Below, one piece after another: positions 1 through 7,831 of a stretch of 64,000 nucleotides of DNA (position 1 is the stretch's first letter; each line of letters starts with the position of its first letter). Where the stretch lies: assembly GCF_009649845.1 (NCBI RefSeq), contig NZ_WJIE01000006.1, positions 496,001 through 560,000 of the forward strand, read 5' to 3'. The notes under the pieces were generated by a model. That model saw only the letters and a program-made list of their open reading frames with translations, did no database searches and was not told where the DNA came from. The DNA comes from Polyangium spumosum (lineage in GTDB: Bacteria; Myxococcota_A; Polyangia; Polyangiales; Polyangiaceae). Position numbers and translations under genes: made by a program.

Positions 1-1578
1 GTGAACAACAAGGCCGTCTCGCTCGCGATGCCGATCACCTCGGACGCGCACGTCGAGCCGCTCTGCGCGTCGCACTGGGAGGGCAAGCGGGTCTATCGAG
101 CGAGCCTCGGGCTGCTCTTGCTCGCGGCGTCGCGTCGCGTCGATCCGGATGTGTTCGTGCGGCTCGGGCCCGGGGCGGGTTTTGGTCAGCCGATCGAGCT
201 GCTCCGGCCCGGCGCGCTCTCGCTCGTGTCGTGGGCCGAGCGCGTGACGGGGATGATGCGCGAGCTCATCGCGGAGGACGCGCCGTTCCAGCAGGAGCTC
301 TGGACGGTGGACGAGGCGCGGAGCCACTTCGCGGAGGGAGGCGCGCGGGACCTGCTCGCGCTTCTCCGGACGTGGCGGACGGGGCACGTGCAGCTCGTGT
401 GCGCGGGAGGCGAGGCGGTGCTGTCGATGACGCCGATGCTGCCGAGCGCCGGGCACCTCCCGCCCTTCCCGTTCCGGATCGAGGTGGACGGCGCGGCGGT
501 GATGTTGCGGTACGGAGACGAGTCACGCGTGGCGCCGGAGGGCGGCGCGGCGCCGTCGTCGTCGCGGCTGCCCGAGGACATCCAGCCGTCGTCGGCGCGG
601 CTCGGGGTGCGGCAGGACGAGCCCTGGTTGACGACGCTGGGCATCACGAGCGTGGGCGCGTTCAACGAGGCGTGCGTGCGGGGCAAGACGCCGGAGATCA
701 TCCGGGTGAGCGAGGGTCAACACGAGAAGCGGATCAGCCGCATCGCCGACGCGATCGCCGGACGCGGTACGGTGCGCGTGATCTGCGTGGCGGGGCCGTC
801 GTCGTCGGGCAAGACGACGTTCCTGTCGCGGCTGACGGTGCAGCTCCTCGTGAACGGGATCCACCCGGTGGGTTTGTCGCTGGACGACTACTACGTGGAC
901 CGCGAGAAGACGGTGCGCGACGCGCGGGGCGAGTACGACTACGAGGCGCTGGAGGCGATCGACCTCGGCGCTTTGCGGGGCCACCTCGCGCGCATCTTCG
1001 CGGGCGAGGCGGTGAAGACGGCGCGTTACGACTTCTTGACGGGCAAGAGCCACCCCGAGGGTGGGCGCGAGGTGACGCTGCGGAGCTCGGACGTGCTCCT
1101 GATCGAGGGCATCCACGGGTTGAACCCGAGGCTCCTCGACGGGATCCTCCCGCGGGACAAGGTCTTCCGCATCTTCATCCAGCCGATGACGGCGCTGCCG
1201 TTCGACCGGGTGAACCGCATCAACGTGTCCGACGTGCGTCTGCTCCGGCGCATCGTGCGTGACCGGCACGGGCGCGGGACGAACGCGGCGGCGAACATCC
1301 AGCGCTGGCCGTCGGTGCGCGCGGGCGAGCGGAGCAACATCTTCCCGTTCCTCGCGCAGGCGGACGCGATCTTCGACTCGTCGCTGGTCTACGAGCTCGG
1401 GGTGATCAAGGTGTTCGCGGACCGTTACCTGCTCGAGGTGCCGCAAGAGCACCCGGCGTTCGTGACGGCGTACCGCTTGCGGCAGCTCATCGACAAGGTG
1501 GTGACGATCTATCCGGACCACGTCCCGCCGACGTCGATCCTGCGGGAGTTCATCGGGGGCAGCGGGTTCGAGTACTAG
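1..1578 (+). CDS. Nucleoside (uridine-type) kinase, 5' end cut by window edge
   Basis: P-loop kinase of the uridine kinase/phosphoribulokinase group. The Walker A motif (GPSSSGKTTF) is at about residues 266-275, followed by the LDDYYVDRE segment that in this family lies in the nucleoside site, and the LIEGIHGLNP strand. The N-terminal third resembles the TGS and threonyl-tRNA-synthetase-like second domain fused to such kinases in many bacteria. The reading frame is open at base 1, and the GTG there encodes a Val inside the TGS part (a VNNKAVSLAMPIT-like strand is internal in relatives). I therefore read this as a 5'-truncated gene rather than a true start. By family it should phosphorylate a nucleoside in the cytosol. 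The substrate cannot be told from sequence. Its stop overlaps the stop of the convergent Uma2-like gene by 4 bp. Confidence 0.85.
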   Translation: MNNKAVSLAMPITSDAHVEPLCASHWEGKRVYRASLGLLLLAASRRVDPDVFVRLGPGAGFGQPIELLRPGALSLVSWAERVTGMMRELIAEDAPFQQELWTVDEARSHFAEGGARDLLALLRTWRTGHVQLVCAGGEAVLSMTPMLPSAGHLPPFPFRIEVDGAAVMLRYGDESRVAPEGGAAPSSSRLPEDIQPSSARLGVRQDEPWLTTLGITSVGAFNEACVRGKTPEIIRVSEGQHEKRISRIADAIAGRGTVRVICVAGPSSSGKTTFLSRLTVQLLVNGIHPVGLSLDDYYVDREKTVRDARGEYDYEALEAIDLGALRGHLARIFAGEAVKTARYDFLTGKSHPEGGREVTLRSSDVLLIEGIHGLNPRLLDGILPRDKVFRIFIQPMTALPFDRVNRINVSDVRLLRRIVRDRHGRGTNAAANIQRWPSVRAGERSNIFPFLAQADAIFDSSLVYELGVIKVFADRYLLEVPQEHPAFVTAYRLRQLIDKVVTIYPDHVPPTSILREFIGGSGFEY

Positions 1579-2213
1579 AGCGCGTCGGGATCGACGCCGA
1601 GGGCGCGGAGTTTGTCGGCGAGGCGCGCTGCGAGCTCTCGACCCGTCGGGACGAGGGCGCCTTCCTTGGTGAAGAATCGAAGCTTGCCCTGGTGCACGCC
1701 GAGGAAGAGGCCGAGCTGCGCGCTCCACAGGCGTCCGGAGGCGTCGGGCGCGAGTGGTGTGTACCGGCCGTCGACGAGGTGGAAGCCCGAGAACTCCTTC
1801 GTCTCCGGGTCGAACCAGAAGTACTCGGGCGTGCGGAAGACGTCCTGGTAAATGCGCTTCTTCGTTCCTCGATCGAACGCGGCCGTGCTCGGCGCGAGGA
1901 CCTCGACGATCACGTTCGGGTACTTCCCGCCCTCGCGCGAGATGTTCCAGGACTTGCGTGGTCCACGTTGGGCGCCGAGGACGACGAAGAAGTCGGGAGC
2001 GCCCAACGTCTCGCCCGTGCGCTCGAGGGTGCTGAACTCGATCGTCAGGTTGCCGGCCGCGAAGATGTCCGTCCGGTCCTTCCAGTGGAGTTCGAAGGTC
2101 TCCAGGAGGAGCATGAGCTGCGCGGCATGCAGGGGGGATTCGAAGCCAAGCGCTTGGCTATAGAGGTCGTCTGGCGGGAGATCGTCCGGACACTCGGGCT
2201 CCAGGGACGTCAT
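1575..2213 (-). CDS. Uma2-family (DUF820) restriction-endonuclease-fold protein
   Basis: A protein of about 212 residues with the Uma2/DUF820 layout: a proline-rich start (PECPDDLPPDDLYSQ), the AGNLTIEFS strand, the GAPDFFVVLG strand carrying the metal-binding Asp, then PNVIVEVLAPST with the conserved Glu, the KKRIYQD helix, and PEYFWFDPETKEF. These D...ExK-like elements define a PD-(D/E)XK nuclease fold. Uma2 proteins are abundant in cyanobacteria and myxobacteria and their biological role is largely unproven. I chose the ATG at 2213 because the family normally begins just before the proline-rich segment; the frame stays open to 2249. It is monocistronic and converges on the nucleoside kinase gene. 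Confidence 0.8.
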   Translation of the reverse strand: MTSLEPECPDDLPPDDLYSQALGFESPLHAAQLMLLLETFELHWKDRTDIFAAGNLTIEFSTLERTGETLGAPDFFVVLGAQRGPRKSWNISREGGKYPNVIVEVLAPSTAAFDRGTKKRIYQDVFRTPEYFWFDPETKEFSGFHLVDGRYTPLAPDASGRLWSAQLGLFLGVHQGKLRFFTKEGALVPTGRELAARLADKLRALGVDPDAL

Positions 2214-2322
2214 GCGAAAGACCCTGCATGACGATTTCCGCCGTAGCAAGCGGGCGCGATCGAGGGGGCCACGTGGCTCAGCGCCGCTGAACCCGTTCGT
2301 GCCGCACCACCACCCCCGGCGC

Positions 2323-2596
2323 GCGTCAACGGTCGCTCCTCGTCGTCGGGAGCGCCCCCTGACGGGCGTCGAGCATCGCTCCTCGTCGTGAGGAGCGCCC
2401 CCTGACGGGCGTCAACCATTGCTCCTCGTCGTGAGGAGCGCCCCCTGACGGGCGTCGAGCATTGCTCCTCGTCGTGAGGAGCGCCCCCTGACGGGCGTCG
2501 AGCATCGCTCCTCGTCGTGAGGAGCGCCCCCGGACGGGCGTCAACGGTCGCTCCTCGCCGTGAGGCGCGCCTCCTGACGGGCGTCGACGGCCGTTC
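2323..2596. repeat. 43-bp tandem repeat array, six full copies plus a partial one
   Basis: The anchor GCGTC recurs exactly every 43 bases at 2323, 2366, 2409, 2452, 2495, 2538 and 2581, giving six complete units and about 16 bases of a seventh. Inner units are nearly identical; the outer ones have drifted. Each central unit carries two abutting inverted repeats: GCTCCTC-GTCGT-GAGGAGC (7-bp stem, 5-nt loop) and CGCCC-CCTGAC-GGGCG (5-bp stem, 6-nt loop). Since 43 is not a multiple of three, the reading frames running through it shift at every copy and are not real genes. The array lies between the start of the Uma2-like gene and the 3' end of the minus-strand operon at 2691-5503. Confidence 0.93.
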
Positions 2597-2690
2597 TTCT
2601 GCTTTGCTGCCTAGTTTTGTGAGAGTGTACACACGCCGGGAGGGGCGGGGGCGGCGGGTGGGGTGGTGAAAATGGCGTCGCGGCGACGTC

Positions 2691-3329
2691 TCACCGCGCC
2701 GGGGGAGCGGCTTCGGAAGGGGAGAGCAGCCCGAGGGTGTCCTTGAACCAGCTCACCTCGAAGAGCGTCGGCGCCCGGGCAGCCTTGCGCTCGGCCGTGG
2801 GGCGCACGCCGTCGATGAGGAGCGCGAGGAGCTCGGCCGGCCTCATCAGGGGCGCGGGGACGAGGATGTCGTCCGAGCCCGGGTGCAGATGGCAGCGCAG
2901 CTCGCGCTCTTCGTTTCTGTGCGCCGGCAGGTTGAGATCGAAACGGAGGAAGGGCGCGCCCATGCCTGGCGGGAGACGGAGCTCGAAGTCGTAAGCGAGG
3001 AGCTCGAGCGCGCCCTTCCCTTTGCGCACGGTGATCGTGAAGTCGAACCACGCGCCGTCGCTCCGCTCGATGTGCGGGAGCGCGCGGTCGCGGCACTGGT
3101 TCTTCTCGCTGCCGAGGACGATGCACGAGGCCCCCTGGTGGAGGCCTTCCTTTTCGAGGTGCTTGCGAACGTGCCGTGGAGGCTCGTCGAGGAGAAGCAC
3201 GTGCTTGTTGATGTCCGCCGGAGAGGTCCTGATCTTCCTGGCGTTCGAGGCCTGGATCAGCATCGTGCGAAGGCTCCGCCGGAGCGTGATGGCGTCCGTG
3301 TGCTCGCCGATGAGGATGACCTCAGCCAT
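2691..3329 (-). CDS. Unknown protein, last gene of a P-loop ATPase operon
   Basis: I do not recognise this protein of about 212 residues with confidence. The start at 3329 (MAEVILIGEHTD) overlaps the end of the upstream gene by 8 bp; the frame extends further upstream only as antisense-type low-complexity sequence. The N-terminal half is charged and contains VLLLDEPPRHVRK. The C-terminal half has a beta-rich stretch (FDFTITVRKGKG, LRFDLNLP) followed by a CHLHPGSDDI...PAPLMRPAELLALLIDG segment. That His-x-His-x-Gly followed by a Pro-x-Glu-Leu helix loosely resembles DUF2290-type proteins; this is a pattern impression only. Overlapping ends with the two upstream P-loop genes suggest the products act together. 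Confidence 0.65.
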   Translation of the reverse strand: MAEVILIGEHTDAITLRRSLRTMLIQASNARKIRTSPADINKHVLLLDEPPRHVRKHLEKEGLHQGASCIVLGSEKNQCRDRALPHIERSDGAWFDFTITVRKGKGALELLAYDFELRLPPGMGAPFLRFDLNLPAHRNEERELRCHLHPGSDDILVPAPLMRPAELLALLIDGVRPTAERKAARAPTLFEVSWFKDTLGLLSPSEAAPPAR

Positions 3330-3912
3330 CGAGGAGATCTCCGCGGCCGAGCAAGACGAGCCACTCCGCGTATTCGGGGTCGCGCGGCAACGTTCCCTGC
3401 TCCGCGGCCCGGACGACCTCGTCGTCGCCTTTCCCGGCCCAAGCCCGGAGCGCTTCGAGGCGCTGGGATCTCTGCTCCTCGATATGCGCGGCTTCGTTCT
3501 CATGGGAGAAGACGAAGCCGCCGAGCCAGCTCGCGAGGTTGGGCGCGGTTTGCATGAGCTTCGCGAAGCTCTCGGGGGTGGTGACGAAGATCATCACGCC
3601 GTCACGACCGAGCGAGGAGCGGCGGATGTCGAGGAGCTTCCAGTCTCGTTCGTCGTAGGTGCTCGCGTCGATGAGGAGCACTTCGTCGGTGATGGAGGTG
3701 ATGTCGTGGAGCAGGTCTGCCGCGCTCGAAGGGGCGATGGTTCCGAGCGACAGGCAGTCGCCGAGGGCTTGGATTTCCGCACCAAGATCCTCGACGACCG
3801 ACGCGCCTTTTCCGGACCCGACCAGGTACGTAAAGTATGCCGACGCGCCACGGCTAGCGAGCACTCGTAGCGCGAGTTCCGCCGTGCCGATTGGCTTCGG
3901 CGTGTCGTTCAC
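3322..3912 (-). CDS. Small protein with a degenerate P-loop, middle gene of the operon
   Basis: A protein of 196 residues begun by a GTG at 3912, which forms a GTGA overlap with the stop of the upstream ATPase gene. Near residue 28 it has LVGSGKGASVV, which looks like a Walker A loop in which the Ser/Thr after Lys is replaced by Gly. It is followed by a Walker-B-like strand (DEVLLIDAS) and a FVTTP strand in the sensor-1 position. This is consistent with a RecA/AAA-like core that may bind but not turn over nucleotide. I cannot assign a named family. Tight coupling to the ATPase gene implies a shared complex or shared regulation. Confidence 0.65.
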   Translation of the reverse strand: MNDTPKPIGTAELALRVLASRGASAYFTYLVGSGKGASVVEDLGAEIQALGDCLSLGTIAPSSAADLLHDITSITDEVLLIDASTYDERDWKLLDIRRSSLGRDGVMIFVTTPESFAKLMQTAPNLASWLGGFVFSHENEAAHIEEQRSQRLEALRAWAGKGDDEVVRAAEQGTLPRDPEYAEWLVLLGRGDLLDG

Positions 3913-5111
3913 GCGGCGTCTCCGGCGCGCTCTTGCAGGAAGGGGACGATGGTCGGGTGGACGGCATACCGTGGCCGACCGTTGATGCGGTACTCGAGGA
4001 CGCGCCGGGTCATGAGCAGTGCGAGTTCGTCCTCCGACGTATGCACGAAATTCCCCGTTTGGTGTACACGCTGGAGTACTTCGAGGTCCGCTGGCCGGAG
4101 ACCTTGCATGTGCTTGCGGCCGAATGCGTCGATGGCCGTATCGGCTTCCCACAGGCCGAGTACGTTCGCACCATTCAGATATGCTTCCAGGCATGCAGAT
4201 TGTGCGAGCGCGAGAAGATCTCGCAACACACCACCAGAGTTGCGAACTAGCGCTTCGAGCCCCTGCTGATCCATCGCATCGCTCGGAATCCGTTTCTGTA
4301 GGACGGTGATGAGAAGCTCTTTCGCTGATGTTCCCGAGCTAGGGTCGATCCAGGGCTGGTAATGAAAGTTGTTGAAGCGCTGTTCTAGAGTGCGAGCCAT
4401 ACCGTATAGGGCTCGAAGGGGACCGATGAGCACAACGCCGAGACCAAGCGATTGAAGCGCATTGATGTCGTGGTCTACGATTTGTTCAAGCGCGGCCATA
4501 TCAGCCAGCCGATCGAGCCCGTCAAGCAGCACGATTGCGTGCATCCATTTGGCGCGAATCAAATTGAGGAGCAACGCAATCGGCGTTAGGATCTCCTGAA
4601 CCTTTTCTTCTTCTGGTGGGACGAGGATTCCAGGTACAAATCCCAGATCCTCAGGCGTGGGATCGTATATCTCAATCCGTTCGTAATATCCATGAGCGAT
4701 GTCACGCAGCCGCTTGAGCGCTCGGCCTGCCGCTTGTGCGTTGGAGGCGTCGTTCGTCTGGACCCATGCGCTGAGTGCTAGCCCAACCTGTACAGCGACC
4801 GCCCCGGGAACCATCTTGGTGATGTCGTGCCCCTTGCTCACGTCGACATAAAAGGCGCGCGTATCCGGTATCTGGTCGAGACGGCTTTGCGCCCTGAGCA
4901 ACTCGGTCGTCTTGCCCGAGCCCACGCCCCCGATCAGCAGGTGCGTCGAAGTCGGCGCGAGCGCCAGCTCCGCGACGAGCCGCGCGCTCACCGATCCTGT
5001 TCGCTCAACATAGCTGCCATCACTCAGCGCCCGTGCCGGATTCCCCGCTGGGTCCAGCTTCGCTCGCAACGCGCGGAAGCGCTCCAGTCGATCGACAGCC
5101 TGCTCCACCAC
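3909..5111 (-). CDS. AAA/STAND-like P-loop ATPase
   Basis: A 400-residue ATPase with Walker A GGVGSGKTTE near residues 61-70 and Walker B AIVLLDGLDRL near residue 200, followed by a helical C-terminal part ending in what looks like a winged-helix-type segment (LMTRRVLEYRINGRPRYAVHP). The overall plan (short helical lead, P-loop, DGLD Walker B, C-terminal helical domain) fits AAA-type ATPases found in conflict or signalling operons. No transmembrane segment is visible. Its start lies 2 bp after the stop of the 129-residue gene upstream and its stop overlaps the next start. The stretch around 4200-4830 is visibly richer in A/T than its surroundings, a possible sign of transfer. The substrate is unknown. 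Confidence 0.75.
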   Translation of the reverse strand: MVEQAVDRLERFRALRAKLDPAGNPARALSDGSYVERTGSVSARLVAELALAPTSTHLLIGGVGSGKTTELLRAQSRLDQIPDTRAFYVDVSKGHDITKMVPGAVAVQVGLALSAWVQTNDASNAQAAGRALKRLRDIAHGYYERIEIYDPTPEDLGFVPGILVPPEEEKVQEILTPIALLLNLIRAKWMHAIVLLDGLDRLADMAALEQIVDHDINALQSLGLGVVLIGPLRALYGMARTLEQRFNNFHYQPWIDPSSGTSAKELLITVLQKRIPSDAMDQQGLEALVRNSGGVLRDLLALAQSACLEAYLNGANVLGLWEADTAIDAFGRKHMQGLRPADLEVLQRVHQTGNFVHTSEDELALLMTRRVLEYRINGRPRYAVHPTIVPFLQERAGDAA

Positions 5112-5113
5112 GT

Positions 5114-5503
5114 CTACTTCGGCCCCTCGTCGTCCGTCATGATCCGAAACCCCGGATCCTCCTCCGTCGGCCCCTTCGGCTTTTGCCCCGGCGGGTACCT
5201 CGGCGCTTCGCGGTCGTCGTCTTTGCGCTCGTCCTCCGGGGACGGCTTCTTCTCTTTGTCCTTGTCCTTCGTCCCGAACAGCATCTCCGTCCCCAGCCGG
5301 CTCACCACGTTGTTCGCGGCGCGGTAGATCTCGCGGCCCGCGACCTCGACCTGCTTGCCCACGTCGCTCCGGTCGAGCTCCTTCTTGATCCCGCTCGCCG
5401 CCGCCGTGGCCGCGCGGAACAGATGACCGAGCCCTTGCACCAGGTGCGTCTTCGCCCGCTCGGCTTGCTCGTTGCGGTCGTCCCGATCGTCGCTTCCGCT
5501 CAT
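5114..5503 (-). CDS. Small charged hypothetical protein, first gene of the operon
   Basis: A protein of 129 residues. The first 40 residues are Asp/Arg/Glu-rich, the middle (LVQGLGHLFRAATAAASGIKKELDR) is an amphipathic helix, and the tail is Lys/Asp/Glu/Pro-rich and probably disordered. It has no signal peptide and no recognisable domain. The gene sits 2 bp upstream of the ATPase gene and is probably cotranscribed with it. I see no basis for a functional call; an adaptor or regulatory subunit is one possibility. Confidence 0.6.
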   Translation of the reverse strand: MSGSDDRDDRNEQAERAKTHLVQGLGHLFRAATAAASGIKKELDRSDVGKQVEVAGREIYRAANNVVSRLGTEMLFGTKDKDKEKKPSPEDERKDDDREAPRYPPGQKPKGPTEEDPGFRIMTDDEGPK

Positions 5504-5543
5504 ACCCAGAGTGTAGGGGTCGCGTCAGCGCGCTCGCAAGCCA

Positions 5544-7706
5544 TCACGCCGCGTGTTGCGCTTTCGACCCCGCCGCCCGCGGCAAGGACGCGTGCGCCGT
5601 GGAGCGGTTGCGCCCGCCGCGCTTCGAGGCGTAGAGGGCCTCGTCCGCGGCCTTGAACAGGTCTTCCCAGGTCTCGCCCGACTCGCCGAAGCTCGCCACG
5701 CCGATCGAGCAGGTCACCCGGATCGTGACGGGCTGGCCGTCCGGGCCGGGCTTCGGCGCGTGGAAGATCGTCTTGCCGAGCTCCTCACGCACCCGCTCGG
5801 CCAGGAGCATCGCCCCGCGCGCGTCCGTCTCCTCGCAGATCACCACGAACTCCTCGCCGCCGAAGCGCGCGATCGCGTCCGTCGCGCGGCGTTCGCGACG
5901 CAGCACCTCGCCGAGGCCCTTGATGATCACGTCGCCCGCGTCGTGACCGTAGGTGTCGTTCACCTTCTTGAAGTGGTCGATGTCCGTCACGAGCACGCTG
6001 AGCTTGCGGCCGAAGCGCTTGGCCGCCTTGATCTTCTGGTCGGCGATCTCCAGCATCGCGCGCTTGTTGTAGAGGCCCGTCATGCCGTCGAGCGTGGCCA
6101 TCTCCTCGAGCCTGCGCATCATGCGCGCGTTCGCGAGCGAGACGGCGACGTGGCTCGTGAGCACCTCGAGCGTGCTGCGCGCGGCGTCGCCGAACGCGGC
6201 CCGGCGGCGCGAGCCGAGCACGAGCGTGCCGAGGGGCTTGTCGTGCACGAGCATCGGCAGGACGATCATCGACGGCATGCTCGGGGGCGCGAGCTTCTTC
6301 GTGAAGACGATCTGGCGCTTCTCGTCGTACTCGCCGCGGTAGGGCAAGGGGTGCTTGTTCTCGAGCGCCATCGAGACGAGGCCCGCGTTTTTCTTGTACT
6401 GCTGGCCGACGAGGTTCGCCTCGTCGCCGCCGCTGACGGCGCGGATCTCGTGCGCCTTCTGCGCCTCGTCGTAGAGCGTGACCGCAGCGAAGTCGACGCT
6501 CGTGATCTCGCGCGCCGTGCGCAGGCCGGCCTCGACCACCTCGGCCTCGGTCGTCGCGGCGTTGAGGCTCTCGACCGCGCGGTAGAGCCGGCCCTGCTCG
6601 ACCTTGGCGCGCTCGAGCTGCACGAAGACACGCTCGTTCTGGATGGCGCGCACCGCGTAGCGGCAGGCCTCCTCGGCGAGCTCCTGTTCTTTGAGGCCAA
6701 ACGGCTCGTCCGTGAGGCGATCGAGGACGAGGACGCCGCGGATGGCGCCGTGTTCGAAGACCGGCAGCGCGAGCGCGGCGCGCACGGGGCAGGGGCCCGT
6801 GTAGTAGGGCAGCTTGTGGCGCGGCTCGAGGCCGCGGAGCGCGACGGCCTCGCGCTGGGTGATGGCCGCGCCGAAGATGCCGTCACCCGCGAGGAAGGGG
6901 CCCTCGGCGACGTTCGGGTCGTCGGTCGAGAGCTCGCTGATGCGCAGGTGCGTGCCGGCGTCGTTTTGCCAGAGCAGGACGGCCGTGTGCAGGTTCATCG
7001 CCTGCCGGAGCAAGCGGAGCGCGAAGAGCACCGACTGGTGGATCTCCTCCACGCCCGAGCGCACGAGCCGCTCCTCGTCGTTCCCGCGTGACGCGCTGCG
7101 CGCGCCAGCCGGCGCGCCGAGCAGCCGGTAGCTGCGGGCGTCGTCGCGCAGCTTCTCCACTTCGGCCTGGATGCGCTCCTTCAGCGCGCTGCGAGCGCGG
7201 GCGATCTCGGCGCGGAGCAGGAGCGCGTTGAACGAGGCGAACACGATCATGAAGGCGCCGGAGTAGATGAGCCGCTCGTAGCTCGACGAGGCCATCGCCC
7301 AGCGCCGCACGGAGGCGTCGAGGCCGAGCGCGAAGGCGAGGACGAGGACCGTCGCGACAGGGCGCGCGAAGGCGCTGACGAGGCCGACGCAGACGTAGAC
7401 GAGCGGGTAGAGGCGCCCGTCGAGCGCGCCGTCGCTGCGGGTCACGATCGCGTACACGAGCACGGTGAGGAGCGCGCCGACCTCGAGGTCGAGCCGGAGC
7501 GTGCCCTCGATCGCCCGACCACGCTTCGACGCGCGCGCGGCGAGCAAGCCGAGGAGCAGCGCCGACGCGGGCGCTTCGAGCAAGAGCGGGAGCGGGCTCG
7601 CCGTGGACGCGACCACGACCGCGCCGAGCGCGATCGCGGCGAGGAGCGGCAAAGCGGCGCGGCCAAGGCGACGGAGCTTGAGCACGAGGACCACGAGCGG
7701 AGCCAT
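5544..7706 (-). CDS. Membrane-anchored diguanylate cyclase with GAF domains (GGDEF)
   Basis: A 720-residue signalling enzyme expected to condense two GTP into cyclic di-GMP at the inner membrane. The first ~170 residues hold several hydrophobic helices. A coiled segment (ALKERIQAEVEKLRD) leads into two GAF-like domains (about residues 210-350 and 370-530), then a GGDEF domain from about 545 that opens with the usual DGMTGLYNKRAM. The active-site signature is GGEEF at about 615-619. Five residues upstream is RATD, matching the RxxD inhibitory site that lets c-di-GMP feed back in this family. DIDHFKKVNDTYGHDAGD supplies the metal and nucleotide residues, so the enzyme should be active and product-inhibited. 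It diverges from the histidine kinase gene across a 125-bp gap holding a strong nested inverted repeat. Confidence 0.92.
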   Translation of the reverse strand: MAPLVVLVLKLRRLGRAALPLLAAIALGAVVVASTASPLPLLLEAPASALLLGLLAARASKRGRAIEGTLRLDLEVGALLTVLVYAIVTRSDGALDGRLYPLVYVCVGLVSAFARPVATVLVLAFALGLDASVRRWAMASSSYERLIYSGAFMIVFASFNALLLRAEIARARSALKERIQAEVEKLRDDARSYRLLGAPAGARSASRGNDEERLVRSGVEEIHQSVLFALRLLRQAMNLHTAVLLWQNDAGTHLRISELSTDDPNVAEGPFLAGDGIFGAAITQREAVALRGLEPRHKLPYYTGPCPVRAALALPVFEHGAIRGVLVLDRLTDEPFGLKEQELAEEACRYAVRAIQNERVFVQLERAKVEQGRLYRAVESLNAATTEAEVVEAGLRTAREITSVDFAAVTLYDEAQKAHEIRAVSGGDEANLVGQQYKKNAGLVSMALENKHPLPYRGEYDEKRQIVFTKKLAPPSMPSMIVLPMLVHDKPLGTLVLGSRRRAAFGDAARSTLEVLTSHVAVSLANARMMRRLEEMATLDGMTGLYNKRAMLEIADQKIKAAKRFGRKLSVLVTDIDHFKKVNDTYGHDAGDVIIKGLGEVLRRERRATDAIARFGGEEFVVICEETDARGAMLLAERVREELGKTIFHAPKPGPDGQPVTIRVTCSIGVASFGESGETWEDLFKAADEALYASKRGGRNRSTAHASLPRAAGSKAQHAA

Positions 7707-7772
7707 CTGGGTGCCAGCGGTCCCGTAGCAGAGGCTGTCAGGGCGGGCCTAGTTTTGGGAGAACTCGGGGGT

Positions 7773-7808
7773 TTGGGGGCGCAGCTCGCCCGCGAGCGAA
7801 GCCCCCAA
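7773..7808. promoter_or_regulatory. Nested inverted repeat between divergent signalling genes
   Basis: The outer arms TTGGGGGC (7773-7780) and GCCCCCAA (7801-7808) are perfect 8-bp complements. Inside them sits a second perfect pair, GCTCGC (7784-7789) and GCGAGC (7792-7797), with a 2-nt loop. The whole lies 24 bp before the GTG of the histidine kinase and in the only intergenic space available to promote either divergent gene. It may be an operator, a leader hairpin or a cruciform-prone spacer; the sequence alone does not decide. Confidence 0.6.
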
Positions 7809-7831
7809 GCGTCGACTGCTACTCTGCCCCT

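Noticed and set aside
1-60. GTG at base 1 as the true start of the nucleoside kinase
   Set aside because: The peptide from base 1 corresponds to the inside of the TGS domain, and the frame is open to the window edge.
2210-2632. Reading frames through the 43-bp repeat array, with repetitive peptide products
   Set aside because: The period is not a multiple of three, so each copy changes frame; there is no ribosome site and composition is not protein-like.
2625-2632. GTGTACAC palindrome near 2625
   Set aside because: Only 8 bp, with no supporting promoter element or second copy next to it.
3329-3503. Longer start for the last gene of the ATPase operon
   Set aside because: The extra 58 codons overlap the upstream gene in another frame and read as Arg/Ser-rich noise; the ATG at 3329 overlaps the upstream stop by 8 bp as its neighbours do.
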